Below are positions 6,715 through 13,916 of a stretch of DNA of 20,087 nucleotides, one piece after another (position 1 is the first letter of the stretch; each line of letters opens with the position of its first letter). The DNA comes from an uncultured Synergistaceae bacterium. Its GTDB lineage: Bacteria > Synergistota > Synergistia > Synergistales > Aminobacteriaceae. Below the pieces are notes generated by a model, which did not search any database, was not told the DNA's origin, and saw nothing but the letters and a program-made list of their open reading frames with translations. The position numbers and the translations under genes were made by a program. The stretch lies in NCBI GenBank assembly GCA_937870605.1, contig CALMZW010000004.1:1-20087 (forward strand). Direction: 5' to 3'.

Positions 6715-8129
6715 CGGCGATCGAACAGGGGGCCTACGGGCTGACGCCGCGAGAGATCATGGCGTACCTCGACCGGTATGTCATCGGCCAGGGCGGCGCG
6801 AAGCGCGCCGTCGCGATCGCTCTCAGGAACAGAATGCGCCGTCGCGCCCTTCCCGCCGAGATCGCGCGGGAGATCATGCCGATAAACATCCTGATGGTCG
6901 GCCCGACGGGCGTCGGATAGACGGAAATAGCCCGGCGGCTGGCCGATCTGGTGAACGCGCCCTTTGTGAAGGTCGAGGCGACGAAGTTCACGGAAGTCGG
7001 GTATGTCGGGCGCGACGTCGAATCCATCGTGCGGGAATTAACCGATGCCGCCGTCGCGATGGTCAAGAAGCGCCGGATCGAGGAGGTCCAGGACCCCGCG
7101 GCGGAACGGACGGAGCAGCGCATCGTGGATATCCTTCTCCCGCGTCCGGAGAAAAAGACGCGTGTTCCCGAATTTCTCCGGGCCTTCACGGGCGGAAAGC
7201 AGGAACCCGCCGAGCCGGAACCGACGGAAGAGGACGAACGTCTGCGGGAAAGCACCCGGCAGAAGCTTCTTTCGCTGCTTCGCGCGGGAAAGCTGGATGA
7301 CCGGGAAGTGGAAGTCGAAGTTTCGGAGTCCTCCGGAGTGGCGATTCCCATGCTCGGCGGCGCCGGAATGGACTCGATGGGGATCAACATCAACGAAATG
7401 CTCGGAAACCTGCTTCCGAAAAAAACAAAAAGACGACGAGTCTCCGTAGCCGACGCGCGCCGGATTATCCGGGCGGAAGAGGCCGAAAAGCTCATCGACA
7501 TGGACGCCGTGACGCGGGAAGCGCTCGAAATGGCGCAGGAAGAGGGAATCGTCTTCCTTGACGAGATCGACAAGATCGTCGCGCGCGGAGGCGGCGGATC
7601 CGGACCGGACGTGAGCCGCGAGGGCGTCCAGCGCGACCTTCTGCCGATCGTCGAGGGAACGACCGTACAGACCAAGTACGGTCCCGTGACAACGGATCAT
7701 ATGTTGTTCATCGCGGCAGGGGCGTTCTCTTCGGTGAAACCCTCGGATCTGGTTCCCGAGCTTCAGGGGCGCTTCCCGATCCGCGTCGAGCTTCAGGCCC
7801 TGACGCGTGACGATCTGGCCCGGATTCTCGTGGAGCCAGAAAACAGTCTCATCCGGCAGTATCAGGCGCTTCTTTCCGTCGAGGGCGTGACGCTCGAATT
7901 CGACGATAGCGCTGTGCGCGAAATCGCGCATCTTGCGGAACGCATGAACGGCGAAATGGAAAATATCGGAGCCCGGCGTCTTCACACAATGGTGGAGTAT
8001 CTCCTCGACGAGATCAGCTTCACGGCTCCGGAGCGGAAAGACGAAAAAATCACCATCGGCGAGGAAATGGTTCGCGACCGTCTGACACCGCTCATTGGCG
8101 ATAGTGATGTTCGGCGGTACCTCCTGTAG
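6711..8129 (+). pseudogene. hslU: HslU (ClpY/CodX) unfoldase gene broken by an amber codon at the Walker A lysine
   Basis: HslU is the AAA+ ring that recognises, unfolds and threads proteins into HslV. Read through, the gene would encode about 472 residues, normal for the family. The N-terminal part ends in NILMVGPTGVG and then codon 70 is TAG (6918-6920) where AAG for the ATP-binding lysine is expected; the family sequence resumes at once as TEIARRLADLVNAPFVKVEATKFTEVGYVGRD. Everything downstream looks healthy: I-domain, Walker B GIVFLDEIDKI, sensor-1 and arginine-finger region PELQGRFPIRVEL, sensor-2 NIGARRLHTMVEYL and a C-terminal tail ending RRYLL that would dock into HslV. The reading frame never shifts. 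A restart at GTG 6951 could yield a 392-residue fragment lacking the P-loop. One base change (AAG to TAG) explains it. The start overlaps hslV by 4 bases, with GGAGG at 6696-6700. Confidence 0.9.
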
Positions 8130-8136
8130 GTCCGCC
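8113..8136 (+). other. Hairpin spanning the hslU stop codon
   Basis: GGCGG (8113-8117) pairs with CCGCC (8132-8136) and ACCT (8119-8122) with AGGT (8128-8131), with one bulged T and a five-base loop. The hslU TAG at 8127-8129 sits at the loop edge. No T-run follows, so this is at best a weak terminator, a pause site or an mRNA 3'-end stabiliser between hslU and codY. Confidence 0.4.
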
Positions 8137-8147
8137 ATACAGATACG

Positions 8148-8165
8148 ATACCAATACCAATACCA
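8148..8165 (+). repeat. ATACCA hexamer repeated three times in the codY leader
   Basis: Three perfect tandem copies of ATACCA fill 8148-8165, between the hslU stop and the codY ribosome site AGGAGGG (8181-8187). The last copy runs into an upstream in-frame ATG at 8165. Such short repeats can be slippage products or operator half-sites. Nothing in the sequence decides between these. Confidence 0.5.
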
Positions 8166-8194
8166 TGCGCAGGGCGCATCAGGAGGGAATCAGC

Positions 8195-9028
8195 ATGAAA
8201 AAAACGAATGAATCGATTGAAACACCGACCGTGATCATGGAAGACCCGTCAATGAAGGATCTTCTGGAAAAGACGAGGCTGGTCGGAAGGGCGCTTCAGA
8301 GTCGCCGCGAGGGGACGAAGCCGGACTACGCGAAGCTCGCGAAGCTTCTGTGCGAGTTCTCGACGGCGAACGTCTACCTTATCAACAGGGAAGGCAAGAT
8401 CCTCGGGTATTCCTGGGTGAGCGAATACCATTCGGAACAGCTTGCCCAGTTCCTTGACAAGGGGTATATGCCCGAATCGTTCGTGGAGAAGGCGAACCAG
8501 CACAGGGAATCCATCCTGAGCGACAGTGACGCCTATCTGTTCGACGACCAGACCGACGAAACGGAGCCGGAGAAACATCTGCTCTATGTCCCGATCTACG
8601 GTTCGGCGGAGCGGCTCGGAACGCTCTTCCTCGCCCGGTTCTTCAAGCCGTTCTACGTCAAGGATCTCGTCCTTGCCGAGTATCTCGCCACGCTCGTCGG
8701 AATCGAAATCCTTCACGACCGGACGCGCACCATCGAAGAACGGGCACGCGAACGGCTCGTCGTGCAGATGGCCATGCGCGCCCTCTCGTATTCCGAAGTC
8801 GAATCCGTGAAACACATCATCACGGAACTGAACGGGAGCGAAGGCGTCGTCATCGCCAGCAAGGTGGCCGACCGCGTCGGCGTGACGCGCAGCGTCATCG
8901 TGAATGCGCTCCGGAAGCTGGAGAGCGCCGGAATCATCGAAAGCCGCAGCCTCGGCATGAAGGGGACGTTCATCAAGGTTCTGAGCCCGCTTTTCGTCGA
9001 AGAACTCGGGATCAACCAGAAAGACTGA
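8195..9028 (+). CDS. codY: Global nutrient-sensing transcription repressor CodY
   Basis: CodY is a cytoplasmic dimeric DNA-binding repressor which in Firmicutes responds to branched-chain amino acids and GTP and controls metabolism, competence and motility. The 277-residue protein has an N-terminal GAF domain (about residues 25-150; YLINREGKILGY and VPIYGSAERLGTLFLARF) and the diagnostic winged helix at about 205-264, including ASKVADRVGVTRSVIVNALR and ESRSLGMKGTFIKVL, nearly identical to Bacillus CodY. The GAF loop at about residues 108-128, where the Bacillus protein contacts isoleucine, is quite different and acidic. ATG 8195 is chosen over ATG 8165 because AGGAGGG lies 7 bases upstream. 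Its place between hslU and flgB is as in Bacillus. No clear CodY box was found nearby. Confidence 0.96.
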   Translation: MKKTNESIETPTVIMEDPSMKDLLEKTRLVGRALQSRREGTKPDYAKLAKLLCEFSTANVYLINREGKILGYSWVSEYHSEQLAQFLDKGYMPESFVEKANQHRESILSDSDAYLFDDQTDETEPEKHLLYVPIYGSAERLGTLFLARFFKPFYVKDLVLAEYLATLVGIEILHDRTRTIEERARERLVVQMAMRALSYSEVESVKHIITELNGSEGVVIASKVADRVGVTRSVIVNALRKLESAGIIESRSLGMKGTFIKVLSPLFVEELGINQKD

Positions 9029-9096
9029 CGTTCGGCCTCAAGGCGGAAGCCGATCCTGCCGAAAAAGATCAGGAAGCATTGAGGGGAGGGTGTTCG

Positions 9097-9498
9097 ATGT
9101 ACGGAGATCTGACGGTATCGGTTCTCGCGAAGGGGATGCAGGGATTGTCCCGCAGACTCGAGTCCACTTCGCGAAACATCGCGAACGCCAACACCCCGGC
9201 CTATGCCCGGCGAAAGGTCTCGTTCGAGGAGGAGCTGCGGGAAGTGGTCAACGGACCGTCAAAGCTGCCGATGGCCGTGACCAGCCGCACGCATATCCCT
9301 TCGGGCCCGCTTTCCGTCGGCGAAGTCATTCCTGCGGAGACGCGGGTTCCTGACGAGCCGTACCGGCTTGACGGGAACGCGGTCGACCCGGAGCGGGAAA
9401 TGGCCGTTCTCACCGAGACGAGGATGTCCTACAGCGCGTTGAGCCGTTTTCTCGCCCGGAAGGGCGCGATGCTGCGCTACGTGATAGGCGGCAATTAA
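9097..9498 (+). CDS. flgB: Flagellar proximal rod protein FlgB
   Basis: FlgB builds part of the proximal rod in the periplasmic section of the flagellar basal body and is secreted by the flagellar type III apparatus. The 133-residue protein is full length and has the N-terminal rod motif STSRNIANANTPAYARRKVSFEEEL and a C-terminal amphipathic helix (AVLTETRMSYSALSRFL) that closes the helical bundle. ATG 9097 is preceded at 7 bases by GGAGG within GAGGGGAGGG (9081-9090); in-frame TTG codons further upstream are less likely. It follows codY by 68 bases with no convincing promoter, and its TAA is one base before flgC. Confidence 0.95.
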   Translation: MYGDLTVSVLAKGMQGLSRRLESTSRNIANANTPAYARRKVSFEEELREVVNGPSKLPMAVTSRTHIPSGPLSVGEVIPAETRVPDEPYRLDGNAVDPEREMAVLTETRMSYSALSRFLARKGAMLRYVIGGN

Positions 9499-9499
9499 G

Positions 9500-9913
9500 A
9501 TGAGAGTATTTCGGAGCATCGATGTCGCGGGAAGCGCGCTGACGGCGCATCGCCTCTGGATGGACACGATTTCGGCCAATCTCGCGAACGTGAACACGAC
9601 GCGGACTCCCGAAGGCGGTCCGTACATGAGAAAGGTGCCGGTATTCGCGGAAATGCTCGACCGGGAACTCGACGGTCCCATAGGCGGCGTTCGCGTCACA
9701 CAGATCGCGAAGGACTCCCAGCCGACGCGACTTGCATACCAGCCGGATCATCCCGACGCCCGCGAGGACGGGTACGTCGAATTCCCGAACGTCTCCGTCG
9801 TTCGCGAGATGACGGATATGATGGTTGCGAGCCGCGCGTACGAGGCCAATCTCGCTGTTACGGAAACGGCGAAGACGATGTGGAACGGAGCGCTTGATAT
9901 TCTCCGTGGATAA
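9500..9913 (+). CDS. flgC: Flagellar proximal rod protein FlgC
   Basis: FlgC is a second proximal rod component that stacks with FlgB and FlgF. The 137-residue protein shows the shared rod/hook N-terminus (SIDVAGSALTAHRLWMDTISANLANVNTTRTPEGGPYMRK), the family's GYVEFPNVSVVREMTDMMVASRAYEANL signature in two adjoining parts, and the C-terminal helix ending ALDILRG. GGCGG at 9487-9491 inside the flgB end serves as ribosome site for ATG 9500. It is followed by a 162-base gap carrying a hairpin and a promoter, unlike the rest of this tightly packed block. Confidence 0.96.
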   Translation: MRVFRSIDVAGSALTAHRLWMDTISANLANVNTTRTPEGGPYMRKVPVFAEMLDRELDGPIGGVRVTQIAKDSQPTRLAYQPDHPDAREDGYVEFPNVSVVREMTDMMVASRAYEANLAVTETAKTMWNGALDILRG

Positions 9914-9958
9914 GTGAAGAGAACAAAGGGAACGGAGCTTGGTTCCAAAGACCCATAC

Positions 9959-10003
9959 GAAGTCCGCCACAAGACTCGAAATACTGTCGTGGCGGACTTC
10001 TTT
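9959..10003 (+). terminator. Probable intrinsic terminator after flgC
   Basis: GAAGTCCGCCAC (9959-9970) and GTGGCGGACTTC (9989-10000) form a perfect 12-bp stem; GAC/GTC (9973-9975 with 9986-9988) can extend it past a two-base bulge. The 3' side continues as CTTCTTTGCAT, a short and broken T-tract, so termination is likely partial. A smaller GGAAC/GTTCC hairpin sits just upstream (9929-9946). Confidence 0.6.
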
Positions 10004-10024
10004 GCATATTGCGATCCGGTATTG

Positions 10025-10033
10025 TGGTAAAAT
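10025..10033 (+). promoter_or_regulatory. Probable extended -10 promoter of the fliE operon
   Basis: TGGTAAAAT contains TAAAAT (10028-10033) preceded by the extended element TG (10025-10026), in a locally AT-rich stretch immediately after the hairpin. No well-spaced -35 is seen: TTGCAT at 10002-10007 leaves 20 bases and TTGCGA at 10009-10014 leaves 13. Transcription would start near 10040. The core matches the element proposed upstream of xerC. Confidence 0.45.
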
Positions 10034-10060
10034 TTTTGAGATATGCACCTGTCCATTGAC

Positions 10061-10069
10061 GAGGAGGGA
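10061..10069 (+). promoter_or_regulatory. Ribosome binding site selecting the TTG start of fliE
   Basis: GAGGAGGGA is a near-perfect Shine-Dalgarno sequence; its GGAGG (10063-10067) ends 8 bases before TTG 10076 and 5 before TTG 10073. The in-frame ATG at 10043 has no such site. Confidence 0.6.
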
Positions 10070-10075
10070 ACGTTG

Positions 10076-10396
10076 TTGTCGAGAATAGATCTGGATCTGA
10101 TGAGGTATTCCACGGAAGGAGCGTCCTCCGAAGCGCCGAAGACGTCCCGGAAAGCACAGGGGGCTGAGGGTCTCGGGCTGTCGTTTGAAGATCTCCTCAA
10201 GGAATCCATGATTCAGGTCAACAGCCTTGAACAACACTCCGACACGATGATGAAACGAATGACTACGGGCGACGTGGATGACATTTCGGAAGTCGTTCTC
10301 TCCGTCCAAAGGGCGGAAATAGCGGTTCGCCTGCTTTCGGAAGTCCGGAACAAACTGCTCGACGCATACCAGCAACTGGCGCGAATGCCGGTCTAG
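10076..10396 (+). CDS. fliE: Flagellar hook-basal body protein FliE
   Basis: FliE is the junction between the MS ring/export gate and the proximal rod. From TTG 10076 the protein has 106 residues, the usual length. The C-terminal half is typical: SFEDLLKESMIQVNSLEQHSD, then MTTGDVDDISEVVLSVQRAEIAVRLLSEVRNKLLDAYQQLARM given here in parts. The start is uncertain: TTG 10076 has a strong ribosome site, whereas ATG 10043 would add 11 residues (MHLSIDEEGTL) and, given the proposed promoter, would be almost leaderless. The gene starts a long block that runs to flgE and ends in TAG shortly before fliF. Confidence 0.9.
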   Translation: MSRIDLDLMRYSTEGASSEAPKTSRKAQGAEGLGLSFEDLLKESMIQVNSLEQHSDTMMKRMTTGDVDDISEVVLSVQRAEIAVRLLSEVRNKLLDAYQQLARMPV

Positions 10397-10423
10397 TTTC
10401 CGGCGAGGACGGTGTCGAGAGGT

Positions 10424-11998
10424 ATGGAACGAATCCGGCAACTGATGGGGCGTGTCTCATTCTTCTGGTCTTCCCTCAAGGGGTGGCACAAGGCAGCCCT
10501 TGGGGGAGCGGCGTTTCTTGCGCTCGTTCTGCTCGGGCTTCTCACGTACTGGGCCGGACGCCCTGCGTACGACCCTCTTTTCACGGGACTGGAAGTCGAC
10601 GACGAAGCCGCCATCGTTGCCTACCTGAAGGAAAACAAGCTCCCCTACCGTATCGACCCCGCTGCGAACGCAATTCTCCTCCCCCGCGCCCAGGTGTACG
10701 AAACCAGGCTGGCGCTGGCCCAGGCGGGACTCCCGAAGGGGGGGAGCGTCGGATACGAAATTTTCGACGCCTCCAAGATGGGTATGAGCGAATTCCAGCA
10801 GAAGATCACCTACATCCGCGCGCTGGAGGGGGAGCTGTACCGCACCATCAAACAGCTCGACGCGGTCGATTTCGTCAAGGTCAATATCGTCATCCCGGAG
10901 CAAAAGCTCTTTCTGGAGCAGCAGCAACCCTCGACCGCGTCGGTCCTGATCCGCCTCAAGAGCGGAAGGGAACTCGGGCCGGACCAGGTGAAGGCGATCG
11001 TTCACCTCGTTTCCCACAGCGTTCAAGGACTCACCCCCGAAAACGTAACGGTCGTGGATTCCTCCGGTAAAGTCCTCTCGGATCTCCTCAATCAGGATCT
11101 TTTCATATACTCGAAGTCCGGAGACGGGCATACGGTTTCCTCCGTTCAGCGGGAGCTGGAGCGCCAGCAGGAGCGCGAACTCGAAGGCAAGGTCCGGATG
11201 ATGCTGGAGCGCGTGTACGGACCCGGGAAGGTCGTCGTCCGCGTCAAGGTGGATCTGGACTTCGACAAGCGATCGAGCACGCAGAAGGAATTCATCCCGG
11301 GGCCTTCCGGGAAGGGCGTCATCCGCAGCCAGCAACTGACGGAGGAGAATTACAAGGGGCCTGGGACGCCTCCGGGCGGAGCTCCGGGAACGACGACGAA
11401 TATTCCCGGATACGCCATTGCGAATCAGGGCGCGGGCGCTTCGGAATACAACAAGAGCGACACCGTGAACAACTTCGAGATAACGACACGGGAACAACAG
11501 GAGAACGTGACGCCCGGAGCCATCCGGAGGCTGTCCGCGTCCGTTCTCGTGGATGGGGAGCTGCCCGAACCCAGGGCGAAGGAGTTGCAGACGCTGGTGG
11601 CGTCCGCGATCGGATTTCGCGAGGCCCGCGGAGACCAGCTCGTCATACAGGGAATGAAGTTCTCGACGACCCTTGCGGATACGATGGCGGAACAGCTGGC
11701 CGCACAGCGACGGATGGAGCTTGTTTTTGCGCTGGTCGCGGCGGTTGTCGTCCTGGTTCTCTCCGTGCTTGGAGCAGTCTACTACATGCGTCGGAAACGA
11801 ATGAAAGCCCTGCTGGCGGCATCGGGATCCAAGGATTCGAAACGTATCCCGACGATTCAGGAACTGCTCTCCTCTCCGGACCTTTTCGAGGCGCACGGAG
11901 AGCTGGCGGTGCTTGAGGAGCAACTTCGGGCCTACGCCAGATCGAAACCTGAAGAAATCGCCAGTCTGATGCAGGACTGGCTCGCTGAAGAGGTCTAG
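10424..11998 (+). CDS. fliF: Flagellar MS-ring protein FliF
   Basis: FliF forms the MS ring in the inner membrane, the platform for rotor and export gate. The 524-residue protein has a first membrane segment at about residues 24-44 (KAALGGAAFLALVLLGLL region), a periplasmic YscJ-like ring-building part (RIDPAANAILLPRAQVYETRLALAQAGLP in pieces, then VKVNIVIPEQKLFLEQQQPSTASVLI), a second membrane segment at about 432-454, and a cytoplasmic tail ending LAVLEEQLRAYARSKPEEIA that binds FliG. The length matches the family. ATG 10424 is preferred; GTG 10412 is possible, and neither has a well-spaced ribosome site. The stop TAG overlaps the AGGAGG of the next gene. Confidence 0.95.
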   Translation: MERIRQLMGRVSFFWSSLKGWHKAALGGAAFLALVLLGLLTYWAGRPAYDPLFTGLEVDDEAAIVAYLKENKLPYRIDPAANAILLPRAQVYETRLALAQAGLPKGGSVGYEIFDASKMGMSEFQQKITYIRALEGELYRTIKQLDAVDFVKVNIVIPEQKLFLEQQQPSTASVLIRLKSGRELGPDQVKAIVHLVSHSVQGLTPENVTVVDSSGKVLSDLLNQDLFIYSKSGDGHTVSSVQRELERQQERELEGKVRMMLERVYGPGKVVVRVKVDLDFDKRSSTQKEFIPGPSGKGVIRSQQLTEENYKGPGTPPGGAPGTTTNIPGYAIANQGAGASEYNKSDTVNNFEITTREQQENVTPGAIRRLSASVLVDGELPEPRAKELQTLVASAIGFREARGDQLVIQGMKFSTTLADTMAEQLAAQRRMELVFALVAAVVVLVLSVLGAVYYMRRKRMKALLAASGSKDSKRIPTIQELLSSPDLFEAHGELAVLEEQLRAYARSKPEEIASLMQDWLAEEV

Positions 11999-12007
11999 GA
12001 GGCGGCT

Positions 12008-13024
12008 ATGGCGAAGGCTGGAGGAAAGGGTCTGACCGGAAAGGAACGCGCGGCCATTCTCATGGTTGCGTTGGGAAACGAGGTCGCGGCGAATATCTAC
12101 ACGAAGCTGGACGATTCGACGATCGAAATCGTCACGCTTGAAATCGCGAACCTTCGGAAGGTCACCCCCGAAATGCGCCTTGAAGTCCTGAAAGAGGCGC
12201 AAGAGATGCTTCTCGCCCGGGAGTACATGTCCCGGGGCGGTGTGGACTACGCTCGCGATATTCTGGAACGCGCGCTCGGGCCGGAACGCGCGCAGAGTTT
12301 GCTTTCCCGGATTACGGCATCGTTGCAGGTCCGGCCGTTCGATTTCATGCGACATACGGATCCCCAGCAGCTTCTCGGCTTCATACAGGGCGAACACCCG
12401 CAGACCATCGCGCTGATCCTGTCGTATCTCGAACCGGAGCAGGCGGCGCTGGTCATCGGCGGCCTCGCGGCGTCCCTGCAGGCCGAGGTGGCCAAGCGCA
12501 TAGCCCGGATGGACCGCATCACTCCGGAGGTATTGCGGGAGGTGGAGCGCGTGCTCGAACGAAAGCTCAGCACCGTCATGGGGCAGGACTTTACGCTCGC
12601 GGGCGGCATAGACGCCATCGTCAACATCATCAACAACGCGGATCGCGCCACCGAACGGAACATTATGGAACACCTCGAGGAAAACGATCCGGAACTGGCC
12701 GAAGAGATCAAGCGGCGGCTTTTCGTCTTCGAGGACATCAGCAAGATGGACGACCGCTCGCTCCAGAGAGTCCTGCGCGAGGTGGAAATGAAGGAGCTCG
12801 GTCTTGCCCTCAAAGGCGCGACGGAAGAGCTCCGGAGCAAGTTCTTCCGGAACATGTCCAAACGCGCCGCGGAAATGCTCAAGGAAGACATGGATTACAT
12901 GGGCCCGGTCCGTGTCAGGGACGTGGAAGAGTCGCAACAGAAGGTCGTCAACGTGGTCCGCGCGCTGGAGGACACGGGCGAGATCATCATATCCCGCGGC
13001 GGGGAGGAGGAACTGGTTGTCTAA
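12008..13024 (+). CDS. fliG: Flagellar motor switch protein FliG
   Basis: FliG is the rotor protein that receives torque from the stator and binds FliF and FliM on the cytoplasmic face. The 338-residue protein is full length, with an N-terminal FliF-binding domain (residues about 1-100), a middle domain carrying the EHPQT motif at residues 129-133, and a C-terminal torque domain with the charged segments DDRSLQRVLREVE and KFFRNMSKRAAEML. AGGAGGCGG straddling the fliF stop is the ribosome site. The last 8 bases overlap fliH. Confidence 0.97.
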   Translation: MAKAGGKGLTGKERAAILMVALGNEVAANIYTKLDDSTIEIVTLEIANLRKVTPEMRLEVLKEAQEMLLAREYMSRGGVDYARDILERALGPERAQSLLSRITASLQVRPFDFMRHTDPQQLLGFIQGEHPQTIALILSYLEPEQAALVIGGLAASLQAEVAKRIARMDRITPEVLREVERVLERKLSTVMGQDFTLAGGIDAIVNIINNADRATERNIMEHLEENDPELAEEIKRRLFVFEDISKMDDRSLQRVLREVEMKELGLALKGATEELRSKFFRNMSKRAAEMLKEDMDYMGPVRVRDVEESQQKVVNVVRALEDTGEIIISRGGEEELVV

Positions 13025-13916
13025 TCACCTCCGCCGGAACATTCTGCGCGCCGTTCGAATGCTTCCCCAGACCGTTCGTATCGGCGTCGTCCCGGAAAAC
13101 GGGAAGACGGACGACGAGAACGATACGACCGATGTTTTTGTGGAATCCGAAGCGGATCATGCCGAAAGCGAGCTGGACATCGCCCGCAAAGAAGCGAACG
13201 TATTTCGAGCGCAGTCAGTTCGCATGGAGAAGGAAAACGCCGAACTTCTGTCGAGGATTCAGGCGCTCGAGGCCGAGATTGCGAAACTGGGCGCACAGGT
13301 CGACAGCGAGCGGCGGCAAATGACGGCCGAACTGGAGTCCGAGTCGAGGAAACTGTTCGAACGGGCCCGTTCGGAAGGGCGCGCGGAAGGTCAGAAGACA
13401 GGACGCGAAGAGGGCCTTGTCCAGGCGAAAAAAGAGATATCCGCGGAATATGCGCAGCGCTTTTCCGCTCTGGTGTCGAGACTCGAATCCGTTCACGAGA
13501 CCCTCGTCGCGCAAACCGATTCCCTCATTCGCCTTCTGGCGCCGAAGGTCATCCGCCTGTGGCAAAACCTTCTGAAGCGGATGCTTCACAAAGAAGTGGC
13601 GCTGGACCAGGAGACGATTCTCCGTGTTTTCGCCGGAGTCCTGCAACGGGTCAGCAACAAGGAGCGCATCGTCGTGTATCTCGCGCCGGAAGATGTCGAC
13701 CTTCTCCGGGACCGACAGGGAGAATACGCCGACATCCTCCGCGGAACGAAGCACCTGGAGTTTATCGCCGATACGAGCGTGGATCAGGGCAGCTGCATCG
13801 TCGAGACGAACCTCGGAGTCTACGACGCCCGGTGGAGAACCCAGCTGGAACAGATCGATTCCGAGATAGAGATGCTCTTTATCGAGGGAATCCGGTATGA
13901 ATCCAACCAGGACTGA
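13017..13916 (+). CDS. fliH: Flagellar export ATPase regulator FliH
   Basis: FliH is the peripheral stalk of the flagellar type III export ATPase; it holds FliI and links it to the C-ring. The 299-residue protein starts at TTG 13017, chosen because AGGAGG at 13005-13010 lies 6 bases upstream; the next candidate is ATG 13059. A basic N-terminal patch (NHLRRNILRAVRM) is followed by an acidic linker, a long coiled coil (about residues 45-110) and a glycine-zipper run with glycines at 121, 125, 129 and 133, the GxxxG repeat known from FliH. The C-terminal part has the FliH/V-ATPase E-like features VALDQETILRVFAGVL and GSCIVETNLGVYDARW. It overlaps fliG by 8 and fliI by 20 bases, indicating coupled translation. 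Confidence 0.93.
   Translation: MSNHLRRNILRAVRMLPQTVRIGVVPENGKTDDENDTTDVFVESEADHAESELDIARKEANVFRAQSVRMEKENAELLSRIQALEAEIAKLGAQVDSERRQMTAELESESRKLFERARSEGRAEGQKTGREEGLVQAKKEISAEYAQRFSALVSRLESVHETLVAQTDSLIRLLAPKVIRLWQNLLKRMLHKEVALDQETILRVFAGVLQRVSNKERIVVYLAPEDVDLLRDRQGEYADILRGTKHLEFIADTSVDQGSCIVETNLGVYDARWRTQLEQIDSEIEMLFIEGIRYESNQD

Noticed and set aside
6918..6920. Genome-wide TAG recoding or pyrrolysine insertion as explanation of the hslU amber codon
   Set aside because: TAG is the most frequent stop in this window (the small gene, topA, trmFO, xerC, hslU, fliE, fliF, fliI and the transglycosylase), and the base context after the stop is not a known readthrough motif. A modified lysine would also not serve in a P-loop.
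9049..9054. GCCGAT upstream of flgB resembling a sigma-28 -10 element
   Set aside because: No TAAA-type -35 at the needed distance; only a partial -10 match.
9914..10030. 38-codon GTG open frame directly after flgC
   Set aside because: It runs through the terminator hairpin, has no ribosome site and no recognisable sequence; chance openness is more likely.
10029..10045. AATTTT-containing stretch before fliE as a CodY box
   Set aside because: Only the first half of the known 15-base CodY motif matches; the second half does not.
10457..12937. 826-codon open frame on the minus strand opposite fliF and fliG
   Set aside because: It mirrors two certain + strand genes, has Arg/His/Asp-rich composition typical of antisense frames in GC-rich DNA, and shows no recognisable domain.
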